Assembly: GCF_006376615.1 (NCBI RefSeq)
Contig: NZ_VEXQ01000025.1
Location: 1-48,190 of the forward strand
Origin: Buttiauxella sp. B2
GTDB lineage: Bacteria; Pseudomonadota; Gammaproteobacteria; Enterobacterales; Enterobacteriaceae
Length of the DNA: 48,190 nucleotides
Direction: 5' to 3'
A program made the translations under genes and the position numbers. Positions 1-12,604 of this stretch are shown here, in pieces (positions within the stretch are counted from its first letter, which is position 1; each line of letters begins with the position of its first letter). Under the pieces are notes generated by a model. That model was not told the origin of the DNA and searched no databases. It was given only the letters and a program-made list of their open reading frames with translations.

Positions 1-14
1 CTTTCCTCTTTCAG

Positions 15-20
15 AGTCAA
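15..20 (-). promoter_or_regulatory. rRNA operon P2 promoter, -35 element only
   Basis: On the minus strand TTGACT lies inside CGCTTGACTCTG, which resembles the -35 region of enterobacterial rrn P2 promoters. The matching -10 would lie beyond the left edge of the window. It follows P1 at the spacing expected of tandem rrn promoters. Confidence 0.6.
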
Positions 21-82
21 GCGTTTATTTTCGCTTTTCATCTGGCTGACGGGCCGGTTTGTAAGCCGTTGTGCCGTGTCAG

Positions 83-119
83 TGGAGCCGCAGTATAGGG
101 ATTTTCTGGAAGCTGACAA
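83..119 (-). promoter_or_regulatory. rRNA operon P1 promoter
   Basis: The minus strand reads TTGTCA (119-114), a 16-base spacer, TATACT (97-92), a GC-rich discriminator GCGGCTCC, then a start A at about 83 followed by CTGACACGG. This is the layout of rrn P1 promoters, including the 16-base spacer and the GC-rich discriminator that makes them sensitive to ppGpp/DksA. The upstream DNA (120-180) is A/T-rich, as expected for an UP element and Fis region. In E. coli hemG is followed by rrnA, so the rRNA operon probably starts just outside the window. Confidence 0.85.
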
Positions 120-180
120 GCGTTTATTGCAAAAAAATGACAATTCACGCTTTTTTTCATCAAAGTGGATGTTTTAGACA

Positions 181-714
181 CTATTTGCTGTTTAAGTGCA
201 CAATTTCCTGGGCGAAACGCGCCACTTGCGGCCAATCGGTATAGACAACTTCTTTACTGATATCTGTTTCGCCACCTGTCATCTTCATAATCAAACGGAT
301 CATAACGCGGTCGTACCAGTGATAACGTGGATAACGAAGCGCTCCAGCGAATACTGCACAATGATTTGGCTGCCATGGAGAGGTCAGCAAAAACTTACGT
401 GTATAAGAGTTGGTTTGTGGAGAACGTTTCTCAGGCTTACGCGCGACCAGGTTTACTGAAAAGAAAGCACTTGGGATCTTATTCAATGCTTGCTGGTGCT
501 TCTTCACAAATGCAGCAACCGAGGAATGGAAGTGTCCATAACGAATAGATGCACCAATAACAACGCGCTCGTAATTTTCCCAGGCAATATCTTCACTGCG
601 ATGCAAGTTAACGACATCACTCTCAACGCCCAGCTCGTTAAGCTCAGATGCTATATAAGAAGCGATCTCACGGGTTTGCCCATCGCGGGTTGAAAATAGA
701 ATCAAAGTTCTCAC
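181..714 (-). CDS. hemG: protoporphyrinogen IX dehydrogenase (menaquinone-dependent), HemG
   Basis: Oxidises protoporphyrinogen IX to protoporphyrin IX, the penultimate haem step, and passes electrons to the quinone pool at the inner membrane. The 177-residue protein has a flavodoxin-like fold. The N-terminal strand [13 protein letters not shown] is followed by a helix and forms the FMN phosphate-binding loop. The length is close to the E. coli protein (about 181). The start codon is GTG at 714, as I recall for E. coli hemG. It lies 12 bases after trkH on the same strand, so it is probably co-transcribed with trkH, and it directly precedes the rRNA operon promoters. Confidence 0.95.
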   Translation of the reverse strand: MRTLILFSTRDGQTREIASYIASELNELGVESDVVNLHRSEDIAWENYERVVIGASIRYGHFHSSVAAFVKKHQQALNKIPSAFFSVNLVARKPEKRSPQTNSYTRKFLLTSPWQPNHCAVFAGALRYPRYHWYDRVMIRLIMKMTGGETDISKEVVYTDWPQVARFAQEIVHLNSK

Positions 715-726
715 TACAGGCTCCGG

Positions 727-2178
727 TTACTCTCGCCAGAAAGTTGGCGTAAACAATACGAGTAAAGTAAATACTTCAAGACGGCCAAACAACATGTTGG
801 CTATCAATATCCATTTCGCCACTGGATTCATGCTGGCGAAGTTATCTGCCACAACCCCTAAACCAGGGCCAAGGTTATTCAGCGTTGCCGCAACGGAAGC
901 AAAAGCCGAAAAATCATCCACACCCGTCGCAATGATGGCGAGCATGCTGATAATAAAGACCAGCGCATAGGCAGAGAAAAATCCCCAAACCGCTTCGAGA
1001 ATACGTTCAGGTAGCGCGCGGTTCCCAAGCTTGATGCTATATACCGCGTTAGGGTGCACAAGACGTTTAAGTTCTCGGTTACCCTGTTTGAACAATAGAA
1101 GGATACGGATGACCTTCAGCCCACCACCGGTTGAACCCGCACAACCGCCTATAAAAGCAGAACAGAGCAATAACACCGGTAAGAATAATGGCCAACGCGC
1201 AATACTATCTGTGGTGAACCCTGCCGTCGTCGCCATCGAGACAACCTGGAAGAATGCCTGGTTCACCGTTAGCAACGCCGACTGGTAAGTGTTGTGAAAC
1301 CACAGTACCAGAGTGCAGATAATCACCAGAGTCAACTGCACACCAATAAACATGCGGAACTCTGGGTCACGCCAGTAAACTTTTAAATTGCGCCCGCTTA
1401 ATAAAGAGAAGTGCAGGCCATAGTTACAACCAGAGATCAGCAGGAAGATGGCGATAATCGTATTAATCGTTGGGCTATCGAAATAACCGATGCTGGCGTC
1501 ATGAGTAGAAAATCCACCAATCGCAATCGTCGCAAAGCTGTGGCCTATCGCATCAAACGCTGGCATACCGGCAAACCAAAGAGCCAACGCGCATGCAACA
1601 GTTAGCAAAACATAGATTAGCCATAGGGTTTTAGCTGTATCAGCAATGCGTGGACGCATTTTATTGTCTTTAAGGGGTCCCGGCATTTCCGCTCGATATA
1701 ACTGCATCCCGCCTACACCCAAAATCGGCAAAATGGCCACCGCCAGCACAATGATCCCCATGCCGCCAAACCACTGCAACATTTGCCGATAAAACAGAAT
1801 GGCATGAGGAAGCGTATCCAACCCAACAAGGGTCGTCGCGCCCGTAGTCGTTAAACCTGAAAACGACTCAAAAAATGCATCGGTGATAGTCAGGTTCGGC
1901 TGTTCCGCGAAGATAAAGGGTAACGCCCCCACACTCCCCAGCACCGTCCAGAACAATACGACGATTAAAAATCCTTCCCGTGGTTTGAGTTCACTCTTTT
2001 GCCGCCGATTAGGCCACCACAGAAACGAACCAATGAGCAATGCGACGAAGAAAGTCTGGGTAAAAGCACGGCCAGCACCATCGCGATAAATTAAAGCTAC
2101 TAACCCTGGGATAATCATGGTCACGGAAAAAAGAATGACTAACAGACCAACGATTCGGGTTATGGCGCGAAAATGCAT
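727..2178 (-). CDS. trkH: Trk potassium uptake membrane subunit TrkH
   Basis: Potassium-translocating subunit of the Trk system, working in the inner membrane with the regulator TrkA. The 483-residue protein is very hydrophobic and begins MHFRAITRIVGLL. It contains the repeated pore-loop pattern of the family (for example SFSGLTTTGATT and SMATTAGFTT) with glycines of the selectivity filter. An in-frame TTG at 2202 would add eight residues. I prefer the ATG at 2178 because AAGGAAG lies eight bases upstream and this start gives the 483-residue family length. hemG follows after 12 bases. Confidence 0.96.
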   Translation of the reverse strand: MHFRAITRIVGLLVILFSVTMIIPGLVALIYRDGAGRAFTQTFFVALLIGSFLWWPNRRQKSELKPREGFLIVVLFWTVLGSVGALPFIFAEQPNLTITDAFFESFSGLTTTGATTLVGLDTLPHAILFYRQMLQWFGGMGIIVLAVAILPILGVGGMQLYRAEMPGPLKDNKMRPRIADTAKTLWLIYVLLTVACALALWFAGMPAFDAIGHSFATIAIGGFSTHDASIGYFDSPTINTIIAIFLLISGCNYGLHFSLLSGRNLKVYWRDPEFRMFIGVQLTLVIICTLVLWFHNTYQSALLTVNQAFFQVVSMATTAGFTTDSIARWPLFLPVLLLCSAFIGGCAGSTGGGLKVIRILLLFKQGNRELKRLVHPNAVYSIKLGNRALPERILEAVWGFFSAYALVFIISMLAIIATGVDDFSAFASVAATLNNLGPGLGVVADNFASMNPVAKWILIANMLFGRLEVFTLLVLFTPTFWRE

Positions 2179-2219
2179 TTCAGCCGCTTCCTTAACTATC
2201 AATAAATAACGAGAGGGAA

Positions 2220-2834
2220 TTATTGTTCAGCCGGCAATAAATGCAATGCACCGCGGCTAAAATCAGCAAGTCTGACTGAAAAGTCAGCGAGTTTCGCGTG
2301 TGGTAGCGCGATACGTAATGATACAAACGCTTGAAAATCACTTTGCATGAGAACGCCATTGCACTGTTTGAGCAACGCTTCAATTCCCGCAAGCTGCGCA
2401 TAGTCACACTGCAAAGTATATTCGGTTAACGGCACTTTGAGCACCGTAGGCAATTGATTTAATGCTGTCTGCACTCCACCACCATAGGCTTTCACCAGGC
2501 CACCCGTTCCGAGTTTGATCCCCCCAGAGTAGCGCACCACTATAGCGGTAATTTCACCAATACCACTTCCCATAAGCTGGGCAAGCATTGGCTTTCCGGC
2601 AGTTCCTGCGGGCTCACCATCATCAGAAAATCCTAATTGCTGCGAGTCGTCTGGCGCACCAGCCACCCAAGCCCAGCAATGATGCCGGGCAGCAGGGTGT
2701 TCAGAACGCACTTTCTCAAGAAACTCTTTCGCCGCTACTACGCCAGTCGTATGAGCAACCAGCGTAATAAAGCGACTTTTTTTGATTTCCTCACTGACCG
2801 TGACAGATTCAGCAGGGATCAGCCAACTGTCCAT
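2220..2834 (-). CDS. yigZ: IMPACT-family protein YigZ
   Basis: Conserved protein of the IMPACT/YigZ family, 204 residues, the usual length. The N-terminal domain carries KKSRF and the signature around GFSDDGEPAGTAGKPML and VVRYSGGIKLGTGGLVKAYGG. The C-terminal part is a ferredoxin-like domain similar to an EF-G domain. The biochemical role is not established; nucleic-acid or ribosome-related functions have been suggested for relatives. Its ATG overlaps the pepQ stop by one base (TAATG), so translation is probably coupled to pepQ. Confidence 0.9.
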   Translation of the reverse strand: MDSWLIPAESVTVSEEIKKSRFITLVAHTTGVVAAKEFLEKVRSEHPAARHHCWAWVAGAPDDSQQLGFSDDGEPAGTAGKPMLAQLMGSGIGEITAIVVRYSGGIKLGTGGLVKAYGGGVQTALNQLPTVLKVPLTEYTLQCDYAQLAGIEALLKQCNGVLMQSDFQAFVSLRIALPHAKLADFSVRLADFSRGALHLLPAEQ

Positions 2835-4165
2835 TACGCCAGTTTCAGGTCACGCGTCATATTTTCAATGCTGTTTTCATGAACAATCACATTGTCTTCA
2901 ATACGAACACCACCGAAAGGTTTCATTGCTTCAATGCGTTGCCAGTCAAAGTGTTTGCTGTACTGCCCTTCGCGCCACGGTGCAAGCAAAGATTCAATGA
3001 AATAAATGCCCGGCTCGATGGTCAGAACCATACGCGGCTCCAGAATACGAGTGCAGCGCAGGTATGGATATTGAGAAGGCGCTGCAAGGTGCGTACCAGT
3101 ATCATCTTGCATAAAACCTGCAACATCATGTACCTGTAAGCCCAATGGGTGGCCCAAGCCGTGAGGCATGAATGGCCCGGTAATACCGGTTTCAACCATC
3201 GCCTCTTCGCTAATGCCCGTTACCAGATTATGGCGGTTCAACAGCTTCGCAATGCGCTGATGGAACTGGATGTGGTAATCGGTATAGCGCACGCCCGCTT
3301 TCAGGGTATCAATCAGCGCAAGTTGCTCGGTGTTAACGTCTTTCACCAATTGAGCATAATCGTTGTCACTATTGGCCGACCAGGTACGTGTTAAATCAGC
3401 CGCGTAACCGTTGTATTCCGCACCAGCATCCAAAAGGAAACTGCGTATTTCGGCAGGCGCACGGTTATCAAGTTTGGTGTAATGCAGAACTGCTGCGTGC
3501 TCGTTGAGTGCCACAATATTGCCGTATGGCACGTCGGTATCGCGGTGGCCGGTTGCAGTCAGATAAGCTTGGTTAATATCAAATTCGCTCATTCCAGACA
3601 GAAATGCTTCGTGAGCAGCCTGATGGCCAACTACGGCAGTTTTCTGTGCTTCACGCATGCATGCCAGTTCATAATCAGTTTTATAGGCACGATGATAATG
3701 CAGATAATCAATCACCCCTTTCGGGTTGATATTTGCACCCTGGATTTCAAGCTGCACAGCACGCTCTGGCACCGGGCCGATGTAGCCAATATTGCCGCGC
3801 GCAGCAGGCAGTTGGCTGCCAATACCGTCGGCTTTTGGCAAAGCAATAACATCTATTTCGTCAGTCCAGAAGGATTCTGGTAGCGGTTCCACGTTGTGCC
3901 AGTAATCAACAGGCAGGTAGAACCATAATTTCGGTTCGTTCACGCCATCGACCAGCAACCAGCAATTTGGCACTTGCGTCACCGGAACCCAGGCTTTGAA
4001 TTGTGGGTTAACTTTGAACGGATATGGATGATCATCGAGGAAAACGTTGAACAGCTCGCCCGAGTGAATCAACAGCGCGTCAAGGTTGAAGCGCGCCAGA
4101 ACATTGCGGGTACGTTCCTGCAAAGTTGCCACATGATCTTTATAAAGTGAGGCCAGTGAATCCAT
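2834..4165 (-). CDS. pepQ: Xaa-Pro dipeptidase (prolidase) PepQ
   Basis: Cytosolic metallopeptidase that cleaves X-Pro dipeptides. At 443 residues it has the full family length. All five dinuclear-metal ligands of the pita-bread fold can be placed: Asp246 and Asp257 in [19 protein letters not shown], His339 in HGLGHPLG, Glu in LTIEPGIYF and Glu in GGVRIEDNV. The gene is divergent from fadB; the 193-base spacer carries the FadR operator nearer to fadB. yigZ overlaps its 3' end by one base. Confidence 0.97.
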   Translation of the reverse strand: MDSLASLYKDHVATLQERTRNVLARFNLDALLIHSGELFNVFLDDHPYPFKVNPQFKAWVPVTQVPNCWLLVDGVNEPKLWFYLPVDYWHNVEPLPESFWTDEIDVIALPKADGIGSQLPAARGNIGYIGPVPERAVQLEIQGANINPKGVIDYLHYHRAYKTDYELACMREAQKTAVVGHQAAHEAFLSGMSEFDINQAYLTATGHRDTDVPYGNIVALNEHAAVLHYTKLDNRAPAEIRSFLLDAGAEYNGYAADLTRTWSANSDNDYAQLVKDVNTEQLALIDTLKAGVRYTDYHIQFHQRIAKLLNRHNLVTGISEEAMVETGITGPFMPHGLGHPLGLQVHDVAGFMQDDTGTHLAAPSQYPYLRCTRILEPRMVLTIEPGIYFIESLLAPWREGQYSKHFDWQRIEAMKPFGGVRIEDNVIVHENSIENMTRDLKLA

Positions 4166-4315
4166 GATTTACCCTTCTGTTTTTTTAGAAACTGAACGCC
4201 ACGCATCTTAGCACACCGCAAAGTTCTCGAACTTATTTCCAGCGGCTGTGATCATCTTTGCAAATATTTAAAGAGTTATTTGCATTTCATTAACATCAAT
4301 TCCACACTCCTTCCC

Positions 4316-4332
4316 ATCTGGTACGACCAGAT
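4316..4332 (+). promoter_or_regulatory. FadR operator upstream of fadBA
   Basis: ATCTGGTACGACCAGAT is a near-perfect palindrome that, as I recall, is identical to the FadR operator of E. coli fadB. It lies 27-43 bases before the fadB start codon. FadR represses fad genes and is released by long-chain acyl-CoA. The site is read directly; repression is inferred from the family. Confidence 0.9.
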
Positions 4333-4358
4333 CCCATTGCTGGATTCAGGAGACTGAC

Positions 4359-6548
4359 ATGCTCTACCAAGGTGAAACCTTACATCTCGACTGGCTGGAA
4401 GATGGCATCGCAGAATTGGTATTCGATGCGCCCGGTTCAGTGAACAAACTCGACACCGCGACCGTAGCCAGTCTCGGTCATGCGCTGGATGTGCTGGAAA
4501 AACAGCCCAACCTGAAAGGCCTGTTGCTGAGTTCCAACAAAGCCGCATTTATCGTCGGGGCTGACATTACCGAGTTCCTGTCACTGTTCCTTGTTCCTGC
4601 GGAGCAACTGACTCACTGGCTGCAATTTGCCAACAGCGTATTCAATCGACTGGAAGATCTCCCGGTCCCAACCATTGCTGCCGTAAATGGTTACGCCCTT
4701 GGCGGCGGTTGCGAATGTGTACTGGCAACAGATTACCGCCTGGCTACACCGGATACCCGTATTGGCCTGCCAGAAACCAAACTGGGTATTATGCCTGGCT
4801 TCGGCGGTTCCGTGCGTCTTCCGCGTTTGCTGGGTGCAGATAGCGCTCTGGAGATCATCACTGCCGGGAAAGATGTCAGTGCGGTTGAAGCACAAAAAAT
4901 CGGTTTGGTTGATGGCATTGTTAAAACTGAAAAATTACGTGATGGCGCATTGATGGTACTGCGCCAGGCGATAAACGGCGATCTGGACTGGAAAGCCAAA
5001 CGCGCACCGAAACTGCAACCTCTGAAGCTGAACAAGACTGAAGCCACCATGAGCTTCACGATTGCGAAAAGCATGGTGATGCAGATAGCGGGCAAGCACT
5101 ACCCTGCCCCAATGACAGCGGTAAAAACTATCGAAGCTGCGGCAAGAATGGGCCGCGACGAAGCATTACAACTGGAGACTCAAAGTTTCGTGCCGTTGGC
5201 GCGTTCCAATGAAGCCCGTGCGCTGGTCGGGATTTTCCTTAACGACCAATACATAAAAGGTCAGGCGAAAAAGCTGACCAAAAATACCGAAACCCCGAAA
5301 CAGGCCGCCGTTCTTGGTGCTGGGATCATGGGGGGAGGTATTGCTTACCAGTCAGCCTGGAAAGGCGTGCCGGTATTAATGAAGGATATTAATGAGAAGT
5401 CGCTGGAACTGGGTATTAATGAAGCCAGCAAGCTACTGAACAAACAGCTGGAACGCGGCAAGATCGATGGCATGAAGCTGGCCAGCGTGATTGCCACTAT
5501 TCATCCAACGCTGGATTACGCCGGTTTTGAGCGTGTCGACGTAGTCGTTGAAGCAGTTGTTGAAAACCCGAAAGTGAAGAAAGCAGTTCTGGCAGAAGTG
5601 GAAGATAAAGTACGTCCAGACACGGTACTGGCATCAAACACATCGACCATTCCCATCGGCGAACTGGCAAATAGCCTGAAACGCCCAGAAAACTTCTGCG
5701 GTATGCACTTCTTTAACCCAGTGCATCGTATGCCTCTGGTCGAAGTGATTCGCGGCGAGAAAACGTCTGAGCAAACTATCGCAAAAGTCGTGGCGTGGGC
5801 CAGCAAAATGGGCAAAACGCCAATCGTGGTAAACGACTGCCCAGGCTTCTTTGTGAACCGCGTACTGTTCCCGTACTTTGCAGGTTTTAGCCAGCTGATG
5901 CGTGACGGTGCCGATTTCCGACAGATCGACAAAGTGATGGAAAAGCAATTTGGCTGGCCAATGGGACCTGCGTATCTACTCGACGTTGTCGGCATTGATA
6001 CAGCACACCACGCCCAGGCAGTAATGGCCGCTGGTTTCCCACAACGTATGCAGAAAGATTATCGTGATGTAGTTGATGCGATGTTCGATGCAGGACGCTA
6101 CGGCCAGAAAACTCAACAGGGTTTCTATCGCTACAAACAAGACAGCAAAGGCAAACCGCGCAAAGAGCAAGATGAAGCCACTGATGGCCTGCTTGCTGAT
6201 GTTAGCAAACCGCACCACAACTTCAGCGACGAAGAAATCATCACTCGTATGATGATTCCGATGGTCAACGAAGTTGTGCGTTGCCTGGAAGAAGGCATTA
6301 TTGCAAGCCCAGCAGAAGCAGATATGGCACTGGTTTACGGTCTGGGATTCCCTCCGTTCCACGGCGGCGCATTCCGCTGGTTAGATACCATCGGCAGCGC
6401 AAAATATCTCGATATGGCTCAGCAGTACGAACACCTGGGCCCGCTCTATCAAGTGCCGGACGGTTTGCGTGCGAAAGCGTCCCGTAACGAACCTTACTAT
6501 CCACCGGTTGAGCCAGCACGCCCATCCAGTGACCTGAAAAGTGCCTGA
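4359..6548 (+). CDS. fadB: fatty acid oxidation complex alpha subunit FadB
   Basis: Multifunctional beta-oxidation enzyme with enoyl-CoA hydratase/isomerase and L-3-hydroxyacyl-CoA dehydrogenase activities, assembled with FadA. At 729 residues it has the family length. The N-terminal crotonase domain (about 1-190) carries Glu119 in GYALGGGCE and Glu139 in LPETKLG, the two catalytic acids. The NAD-binding Rossmann motif [13 protein letters not shown] is at about 318-330. The dehydrogenase His450 is in [16 protein letters not shown] precedes the ATG. fadA starts nine bases after the stop, forming the fadBA operon under the FadR site at 4316. Confidence 0.98.
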   Translation: MLYQGETLHLDWLEDGIAELVFDAPGSVNKLDTATVASLGHALDVLEKQPNLKGLLLSSNKAAFIVGADITEFLSLFLVPAEQLTHWLQFANSVFNRLEDLPVPTIAAVNGYALGGGCECVLATDYRLATPDTRIGLPETKLGIMPGFGGSVRLPRLLGADSALEIITAGKDVSAVEAQKIGLVDGIVKTEKLRDGALMVLRQAINGDLDWKAKRAPKLQPLKLNKTEATMSFTIAKSMVMQIAGKHYPAPMTAVKTIEAAARMGRDEALQLETQSFVPLARSNEARALVGIFLNDQYIKGQAKKLTKNTETPKQAAVLGAGIMGGGIAYQSAWKGVPVLMKDINEKSLELGINEASKLLNKQLERGKIDGMKLASVIATIHPTLDYAGFERVDVVVEAVVENPKVKKAVLAEVEDKVRPDTVLASNTSTIPIGELANSLKRPENFCGMHFFNPVHRMPLVEVIRGEKTSEQTIAKVVAWASKMGKTPIVVNDCPGFFVNRVLFPYFAGFSQLMRDGADFRQIDKVMEKQFGWPMGPAYLLDVVGIDTAHHAQAVMAAGFPQRMQKDYRDVVDAMFDAGRYGQKTQQGFYRYKQDSKGKPRKEQDEATDGLLADVSKPHHNFSDEEIITRMMIPMVNEVVRCLEEGIIASPAEADMALVYGLGFPPFHGGAFRWLDTIGSAKYLDMAQQYEHLGPLYQVPDGLRAKASRNEPYYPPVEPARPSSDLKSA

Positions 6549-7721
<1,173 letters not shown>

Positions 7722-7732
7722 TTGCTGTTGTT

Positions 7733-7758
7733 CCCGCCTGTCAGGGGCGGGTTTTTTT
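7733..7758 (+). terminator. intrinsic terminator of fadBA
   Basis: CCCGCC (7733-7738) pairs with GGCGGG (7746-7751) around a seven-base loop, followed by seven T residues. It is 11 bases downstream of the fadA stop. Confidence 0.85.
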
Positions 7759-7770
7759 ATCTATTTCGCT

Positions 7771-7801
7771 CAAAAACAAAAGCCACCGACTATGCGGTGG
7801 C
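7771..7801 (-). terminator. intrinsic terminator of fre
   Basis: On the minus strand GCCACCG (7801-7795) pairs with CGGTGGC (7788-7782) around a six-base loop and is followed by the T-rich tract TTTTGTTTTTG. It lies 19 bases after the fre stop, so the fadA/fre convergent junction has one terminator for each direction. Confidence 0.8.
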
Positions 7802-7820
7802 CTGTATGCTCGATTCGCTC

Positions 7821-8522
7821 TCAAATAAACGCGAAAGCATCACCGAACATGCGATCGACGTTCGCACCACGTTCATTACAGAACAGGTCACGCGCAATCT
7901 TCGCCATTTCAAAACGCCCAGCAATATAGATGTCATGTCCGGCAAGCGTTCCGTAATCCTGCATTACAGCAGTTAACACGGTGCCAGTACGGCCACGCCA
8001 GCCTGTTTCTGGTTGTTCCACAACTGCCTCAACGCGCAGGTTTGGATGAACCACAGACAGCGCTTCTAGCTCAGACAGATCATAAAGATGTTTATCTTCA
8101 CGGCCGCCCCAGTAAATTGCGATTTCACGTTGTGGATTACGCGCCAACGCAGTCAGCAAAATCGAACGCACATATGAGAAACCTGTACCGCCCGCAATCA
8201 GAATCAGTGGACGTTCTTCGTCATCACGCAACCAGGCATCGCCATGGGGAATATCAACAACGATTTCTTTTTCTTTCAGAATTCGGTCCATCACCGCCAT
8301 GGCGTACAGATTGATATCTGACGCTCCAATATGCAGTTCTATAAACTCATGGTCGCTCGGCGTGGATGCCATGGAGAACGGGCGTTTGTCGCGCTCATCC
8401 ATCACCACCATCAAATACTGCCCGGCCTGAAAGGAAAATTTCGCTTCCGGCAGTAATCGAACGCGATACACCGTGTCGGTTATCGCTTCTACCGAGGTCA
8501 CTTTACAGCTTAAGGTTGTCAT
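7821..8522 (-). CDS. fre: NAD(P)H-flavin reductase Fre
   Basis: Reduces free flavins (FMN, riboflavin) with NAD(P)H; the reduced flavin serves cytosolic partners, and in the UbiD/UbiX context FMN chemistry is relevant. The 233-residue protein has the ferredoxin-reductase fold, with the flavin-binding motif KRPFSMAS and the nicotinamide-binding [10 protein letters not shown]. The ATG at 8522 is chosen because GAGGGGAAG precedes it and the sequence [10 protein letters not shown] matches the family start. An upstream ATG in frame would add seven residues. It follows ubiD on the same strand with a 47-base gap. Confidence 0.96.
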   Translation of the reverse strand: MTTLSCKVTSVEAITDTVYRVRLLPEAKFSFQAGQYLMVVMDERDKRPFSMASTPSDHEFIELHIGASDINLYAMAVMDRILKEKEIVVDIPHGDAWLRDDEERPLILIAGGTGFSYVRSILLTALARNPQREIAIYWGGREDKHLYDLSELEALSVVHPNLRVEAVVEQPETGWRGRTGTVLTAVMQDYGTLAGHDIYIAGRFEMAKIARDLFCNERGANVDRMFGDAFAFI

Positions 8523-8569
8523 GCTTCCCCTCTGTCGGGTCAATAATGCAAAACGGTAAAATCCACCCC

Positions 8570-10054
8570 TCAGGCGTTTTTACTGTCATCGAAAATAGCC
8601 AGTTCATCCCAAATAGCATCAATACGTGCGCATACTTCCGCATCTTTCTTGATAGGACGACCCCACTCGCGCTGAGTTTCCCCTGGCCATTTATTAGTGG
8701 CATCCAGTCCCATTTTTGAACCAAGGCCGGAAACCGGCGAGGCAAAATCCAGGTAATCAATCGGTGTGTTTTCTACCAGTACAGTATCGCGCGCCGGGTC
8801 CATTCGCGTGGTGATGGCCCAAATCACATCGTTCCAGTCACGCGCGTTGATATCGTCATCGCACACGATAACAAACTTGGTGTACATAAACTGCCGCAGG
8901 AAAGACCAGACGCCCATCATCACGCGTTTAGCGTGGCCGGCATATTGCTTCTTGATGGTGACAACCGCAAGGCGATAGGAACAGCCTTCCGGCGGCAGAT
9001 AAAAATCAACAATTTCTGGGAATTGCTTCTGCAAAATTGGCACGAACACTTCATTGAGTGCAACACCGAGAACCGCTGGTTCATCCGGTGGGCGCCCGGT
9101 ATAGGTTGAATGATAAATCGCATTCTGACGCTGAGTAATATGCGTAACGGTAAATACCGGGAAATCATCTACTTCATTGTAGTAGCCCGTATGGTCACCA
9201 TATGGGCCTTCCGGTGCCATTTCTCCCGGTTCGATATACCCTTCCAGTACAATTTCTGCGCTGGCTGGCACTTCGAGATCGTTAGAAATACACTTCACCA
9301 CTTCCGTTTTCGTACCGCGTAATAACCCCGCGAAAGCATATTCAGAAAGGGTATCAGGTACTGGTGTTACCGCGCCGAGAATAGTTGCAGGGTCAGCACC
9401 CAACGCAACAGAAACAGGGAAACGTTCACCCGGATGTTCCGCACACCATTCCTGGAAATCAAGCGCGCCGCCACGATGCGACAGCCAACGCATAATCAGT
9501 TTGTTTTTACCGATAAGTTGTTGGCGATAAATACCAAGATTCTGCCGCTCTTTGTGCGGCCCACGCGTTACCGTAAGACCCCAGGTAATCAGCGGAGCGG
9601 CATCTTCAGGCCAGCATTGCATGATAGGGATGCGGGATAAATCGACTTCATCACCTTCCCAGATTTGCTCCTGGCAAGGGGCATTACGTAACCGCTTAGT
9701 GGGCATATTCAGGACTTGTTTAAACTGTGGCAGTTTATCGAACAAATCGCGGAAACCCTTTGGTGGTTCAGGTTCTTTCAGGAAAGCCAAAAGCTTGCCG
9801 ACTTCGCGTAGTGCAGAAACATCTTCCTGTCCCATTCCCATGGCAACACGTTTCGGAGTGCCGAACAGGTTGCAAAGCACTGGCATATCGTACCCTTTCG
9901 GGTTCTCAAACAGCAGGGCTGGGCCATTAGCTCGTAAAGTACGATCGGCAATTTCAGTCATTTCCAGATATGGATCGACGGGCATTGCGATACGCTTTAG
10001 CTCACCGCGTTGTTCGAGTAGTTCCAGGAAATCGCGTAGGTCGTGGTATTTCAT
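8570..10054 (-). CDS. ubiD: 3-octaprenyl-4-hydroxybenzoate carboxy-lyase UbiD
   Basis: Prenylated-FMN-dependent decarboxylase of ubiquinone biosynthesis, acting after UbiA on octaprenyl-hydroxybenzoate and requiring the prFMN made by UbiX. The 494-residue sequence is typical UbiD, with conserved blocks such as [18 protein letters not shown] (cofactor and metal region), [14 protein letters not shown] and the catalytic-domain segment [10 protein letters not shown]. The gene starts at an ATG 185 bases from the divergent rfaH and is followed by fre. Confidence 0.97.
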   Translation of the reverse strand: MKYHDLRDFLELLEQRGELKRIAMPVDPYLEMTEIADRTLRANGPALLFENPKGYDMPVLCNLFGTPKRVAMGMGQEDVSALREVGKLLAFLKEPEPPKGFRDLFDKLPQFKQVLNMPTKRLRNAPCQEQIWEGDEVDLSRIPIMQCWPEDAAPLITWGLTVTRGPHKERQNLGIYRQQLIGKNKLIMRWLSHRGGALDFQEWCAEHPGERFPVSVALGADPATILGAVTPVPDTLSEYAFAGLLRGTKTEVVKCISNDLEVPASAEIVLEGYIEPGEMAPEGPYGDHTGYYNEVDDFPVFTVTHITQRQNAIYHSTYTGRPPDEPAVLGVALNEVFVPILQKQFPEIVDFYLPPEGCSYRLAVVTIKKQYAGHAKRVMMGVWSFLRQFMYTKFVIVCDDDINARDWNDVIWAITTRMDPARDTVLVENTPIDYLDFASPVSGLGSKMGLDATNKWPGETQREWGRPIKKDAEVCARIDAIWDELAIFDDSKNA

Positions 10055-10146
10055 GCAATTAATCGTAGTCAGGATTTTGCGGTCATTATACGGGCTTCAT
10101 GCACTGCATGCTGTATTTTTGTTAATAACGCGTAAATGCTTATCTG

Positions 10147-10169
10147 ATAACCAATCGGTGATTGGTTAT
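10147..10169. promoter_or_regulatory. perfect 10-bp inverted repeat in the ubiD/rfaH divergent region
   Basis: ATAACCAATC (10147-10156), a three-base centre GGT, and GATTGGTTAT (10160-10169) form an uninterrupted palindrome. Its right arm overlaps TATACT (10167-10172), a plausible -10 for rfaH with a weak -35 (TGATAA) 16 bases upstream. The arrangement looks like a repressor operator, but I do not recognise the cognate regulator. Confidence 0.5.
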
Positions 10170-10239
10170 ACTTGCGCTGTCTATCCCTAATAACGACCTT
10201 TTGCTATCCTTCATCGGTTAATTAGGAAAAAGAGATTTT

Positions 10240-10728
10240 ATGGAATCCTGGTATCTGTTGTACTGCAAGCGGGGCCAAATACTGCGGGCGCAAGAGCATC
10301 TTGAGCGCCAGGAAGTGAATTGCCTCACCCCGATGATCAAAATCGAAAAAATCGTTCGAGGCAAACGCACTGCGGTCGATGAGCCCTTGTTCCCGAATTA
10401 CATGTTCGTCAAATTTGATCCTGAATCAATTCATACCACGACAATAAATTCAACACGTGGCGTCAGCCATTTCGTGCGTTTCGGCAGTCTTCCTGCCACC
10501 GTGCCGGGTGACGTGATTGAACAACTCATCAGCCACAAACCAGAGAATATCACCGACCCAGATACGCCTTACGCTGGCGATCGTGTGGTGATAACTGAAG
10601 GGGCATTCGAAGGTCTGGAAGCTATTTTTAGCGAGCCAGACGGTGAAGCCCGCTCCATGCTGCTGCTTAATCTCTTGAATAAACAAGTGATGCAGAGTGT
10701 GAAGAATACCGATTTCAAAAAGACATAA
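10240..10728 (+). CDS. rfaH: transcription/translation factor RfaH
   Basis: NusG paralogue that is recruited to RNA polymerase at ops-containing operons (LPS core, capsule, conjugation, haemolysin-type operons), suppresses Rho termination and later recruits the ribosome. The 162-residue protein has the N-terminal NGN domain (about 1-100, [33 protein letters not shown]) and a C-terminal KOW-type domain ([15 protein letters not shown]) that refolds in E. coli. The ATG is preceded by AGGAAAAAG. It is divergent from ubiD and converges on hemB, sharing a symmetrical hairpin. Confidence 0.97.
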   Translation: MESWYLLYCKRGQILRAQEHLERQEVNCLTPMIKIEKIVRGKRTAVDEPLFPNYMFVKFDPESIHTTTINSTRGVSHFVRFGSLPATVPGDVIEQLISHKPENITDPDTPYAGDRVVITEGAFEGLEAIFSEPDGEARSMLLLNLLNKQVMQSVKNTDFKKT

Positions 10729-10732
10729 AAAA

Positions 10733-10752
10733 AGGCCAGCAATTGCTGGCCT
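10733..10752. terminator. hairpin between convergent rfaH and hemB
   Basis: AGGCCAGC-AATT-GCTGGCCT is a perfect 8-bp stem with a four-base loop. On the minus strand it is followed by seven T residues, a strong terminator for the tat-hemB transcript. On the plus strand the tail CTCATTTT is weaker but may serve rfaH. Confidence 0.85.
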
Positions 10753-10769
10753 CTCATTTTATTCAGCAC

Positions 10770-11807
<1,038 letters not shown>

Positions 11808-12587
11808 TTAAGCCAGCCGGAAAAGGCGGCGGGCATTGTCATCTATTACTTGCGCAAGCCAGGTGGGGTCTTCCCCACGCCATTCGGCTACCTTACTCAG
11901 GATATGAGGCAAGTAGCAGGGTTCGTTCCGACGAGAGGCAGGTTTTGGTTTAAGATCACGTGGTAGCAAATAAGGGGCATCTGTTTCCAGCAACAACTGA
12001 TGCGCTGGAATCATCGATAGCAACTCACGTAATTCAAGGCCACGGCGTTCATCACATACCCAGCCCGTTATGCCGATAAAAAGCCCGCGCGCCAAACATT
12101 CTCGGGCTTCATTTTCTGTTCCGGTAAAACAGTGCAGAACCACACCCGGTAATTTATCGAGCCAAGGATCAAGCAGCGCAATAAAGCGTTCGTGGGCCTC
12201 ACGGCAGTGCAAAAATACCGGCATCATCAGGTCAGCCGCAAGGGCCAGTTGTGCGGTAAAAGCTCGTTCCTGTTCGGCGGGCGTTGAGAAGTTACGGTTG
12301 AAATCCAGCCCACACTCACCTATCGCCACCACTTCAGAGGCACCCGCAAGCGCACGAATGGCATCTGCCATTTCGTCTTGCCACTGGCTGGCATCATGAG
12401 GGTGAACACCTGCCGTGGACCAGCACCCTTGATACTGTTGAGCAAGTAAAAGTGCCTGCTGACTTTCGTGGAGGTTAGTTCCTGTCAACAACATGCCGGT
12501 GACTCCCACAAGCTTTGCGCGAGCGACAACATCTGCATGGTCTTTAGCAAACTGAGAGCTGGTAAGATTTACACCGATATCAAACAT
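11808..12587 (-). CDS. tatD: TatD family 3'-5' DNase
   Basis: Metal-dependent TIM-barrel nuclease encoded with tatABC but not needed for Tat export; linked to DNA repair and degradation. The 259-residue protein begins [13 protein letters not shown] and has the family metal-binding patterns: GVHPHD, GECGLDF, HCR, HCFTG and [11 protein letters not shown]. The ATG at 12587 has GGAAG five bases upstream; a TTG four codons earlier is less likely. A hairpin separates it from tatC, and hemB follows after 15 bases. Confidence 0.95.
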   Translation of the reverse strand: MFDIGVNLTSSQFAKDHADVVARAKLVGVTGMLLTGTNLHESQQALLLAQQYQGCWSTAGVHPHDASQWQDEMADAIRALAGASEVVAIGECGLDFNRNFSTPAEQERAFTAQLALAADLMMPVFLHCREAHERFIALLDPWLDKLPGVVLHCFTGTENEARECLARGLFIGITGWVCDERRGLELRELLSMIPAHQLLLETDAPYLLPRDLKPKPASRRNEPCYLPHILSKVAEWRGEDPTWLAQVIDDNARRLFRLA

Positions 12588-12604
12588 AGCGTCTTCCAAA
12601 CAAC

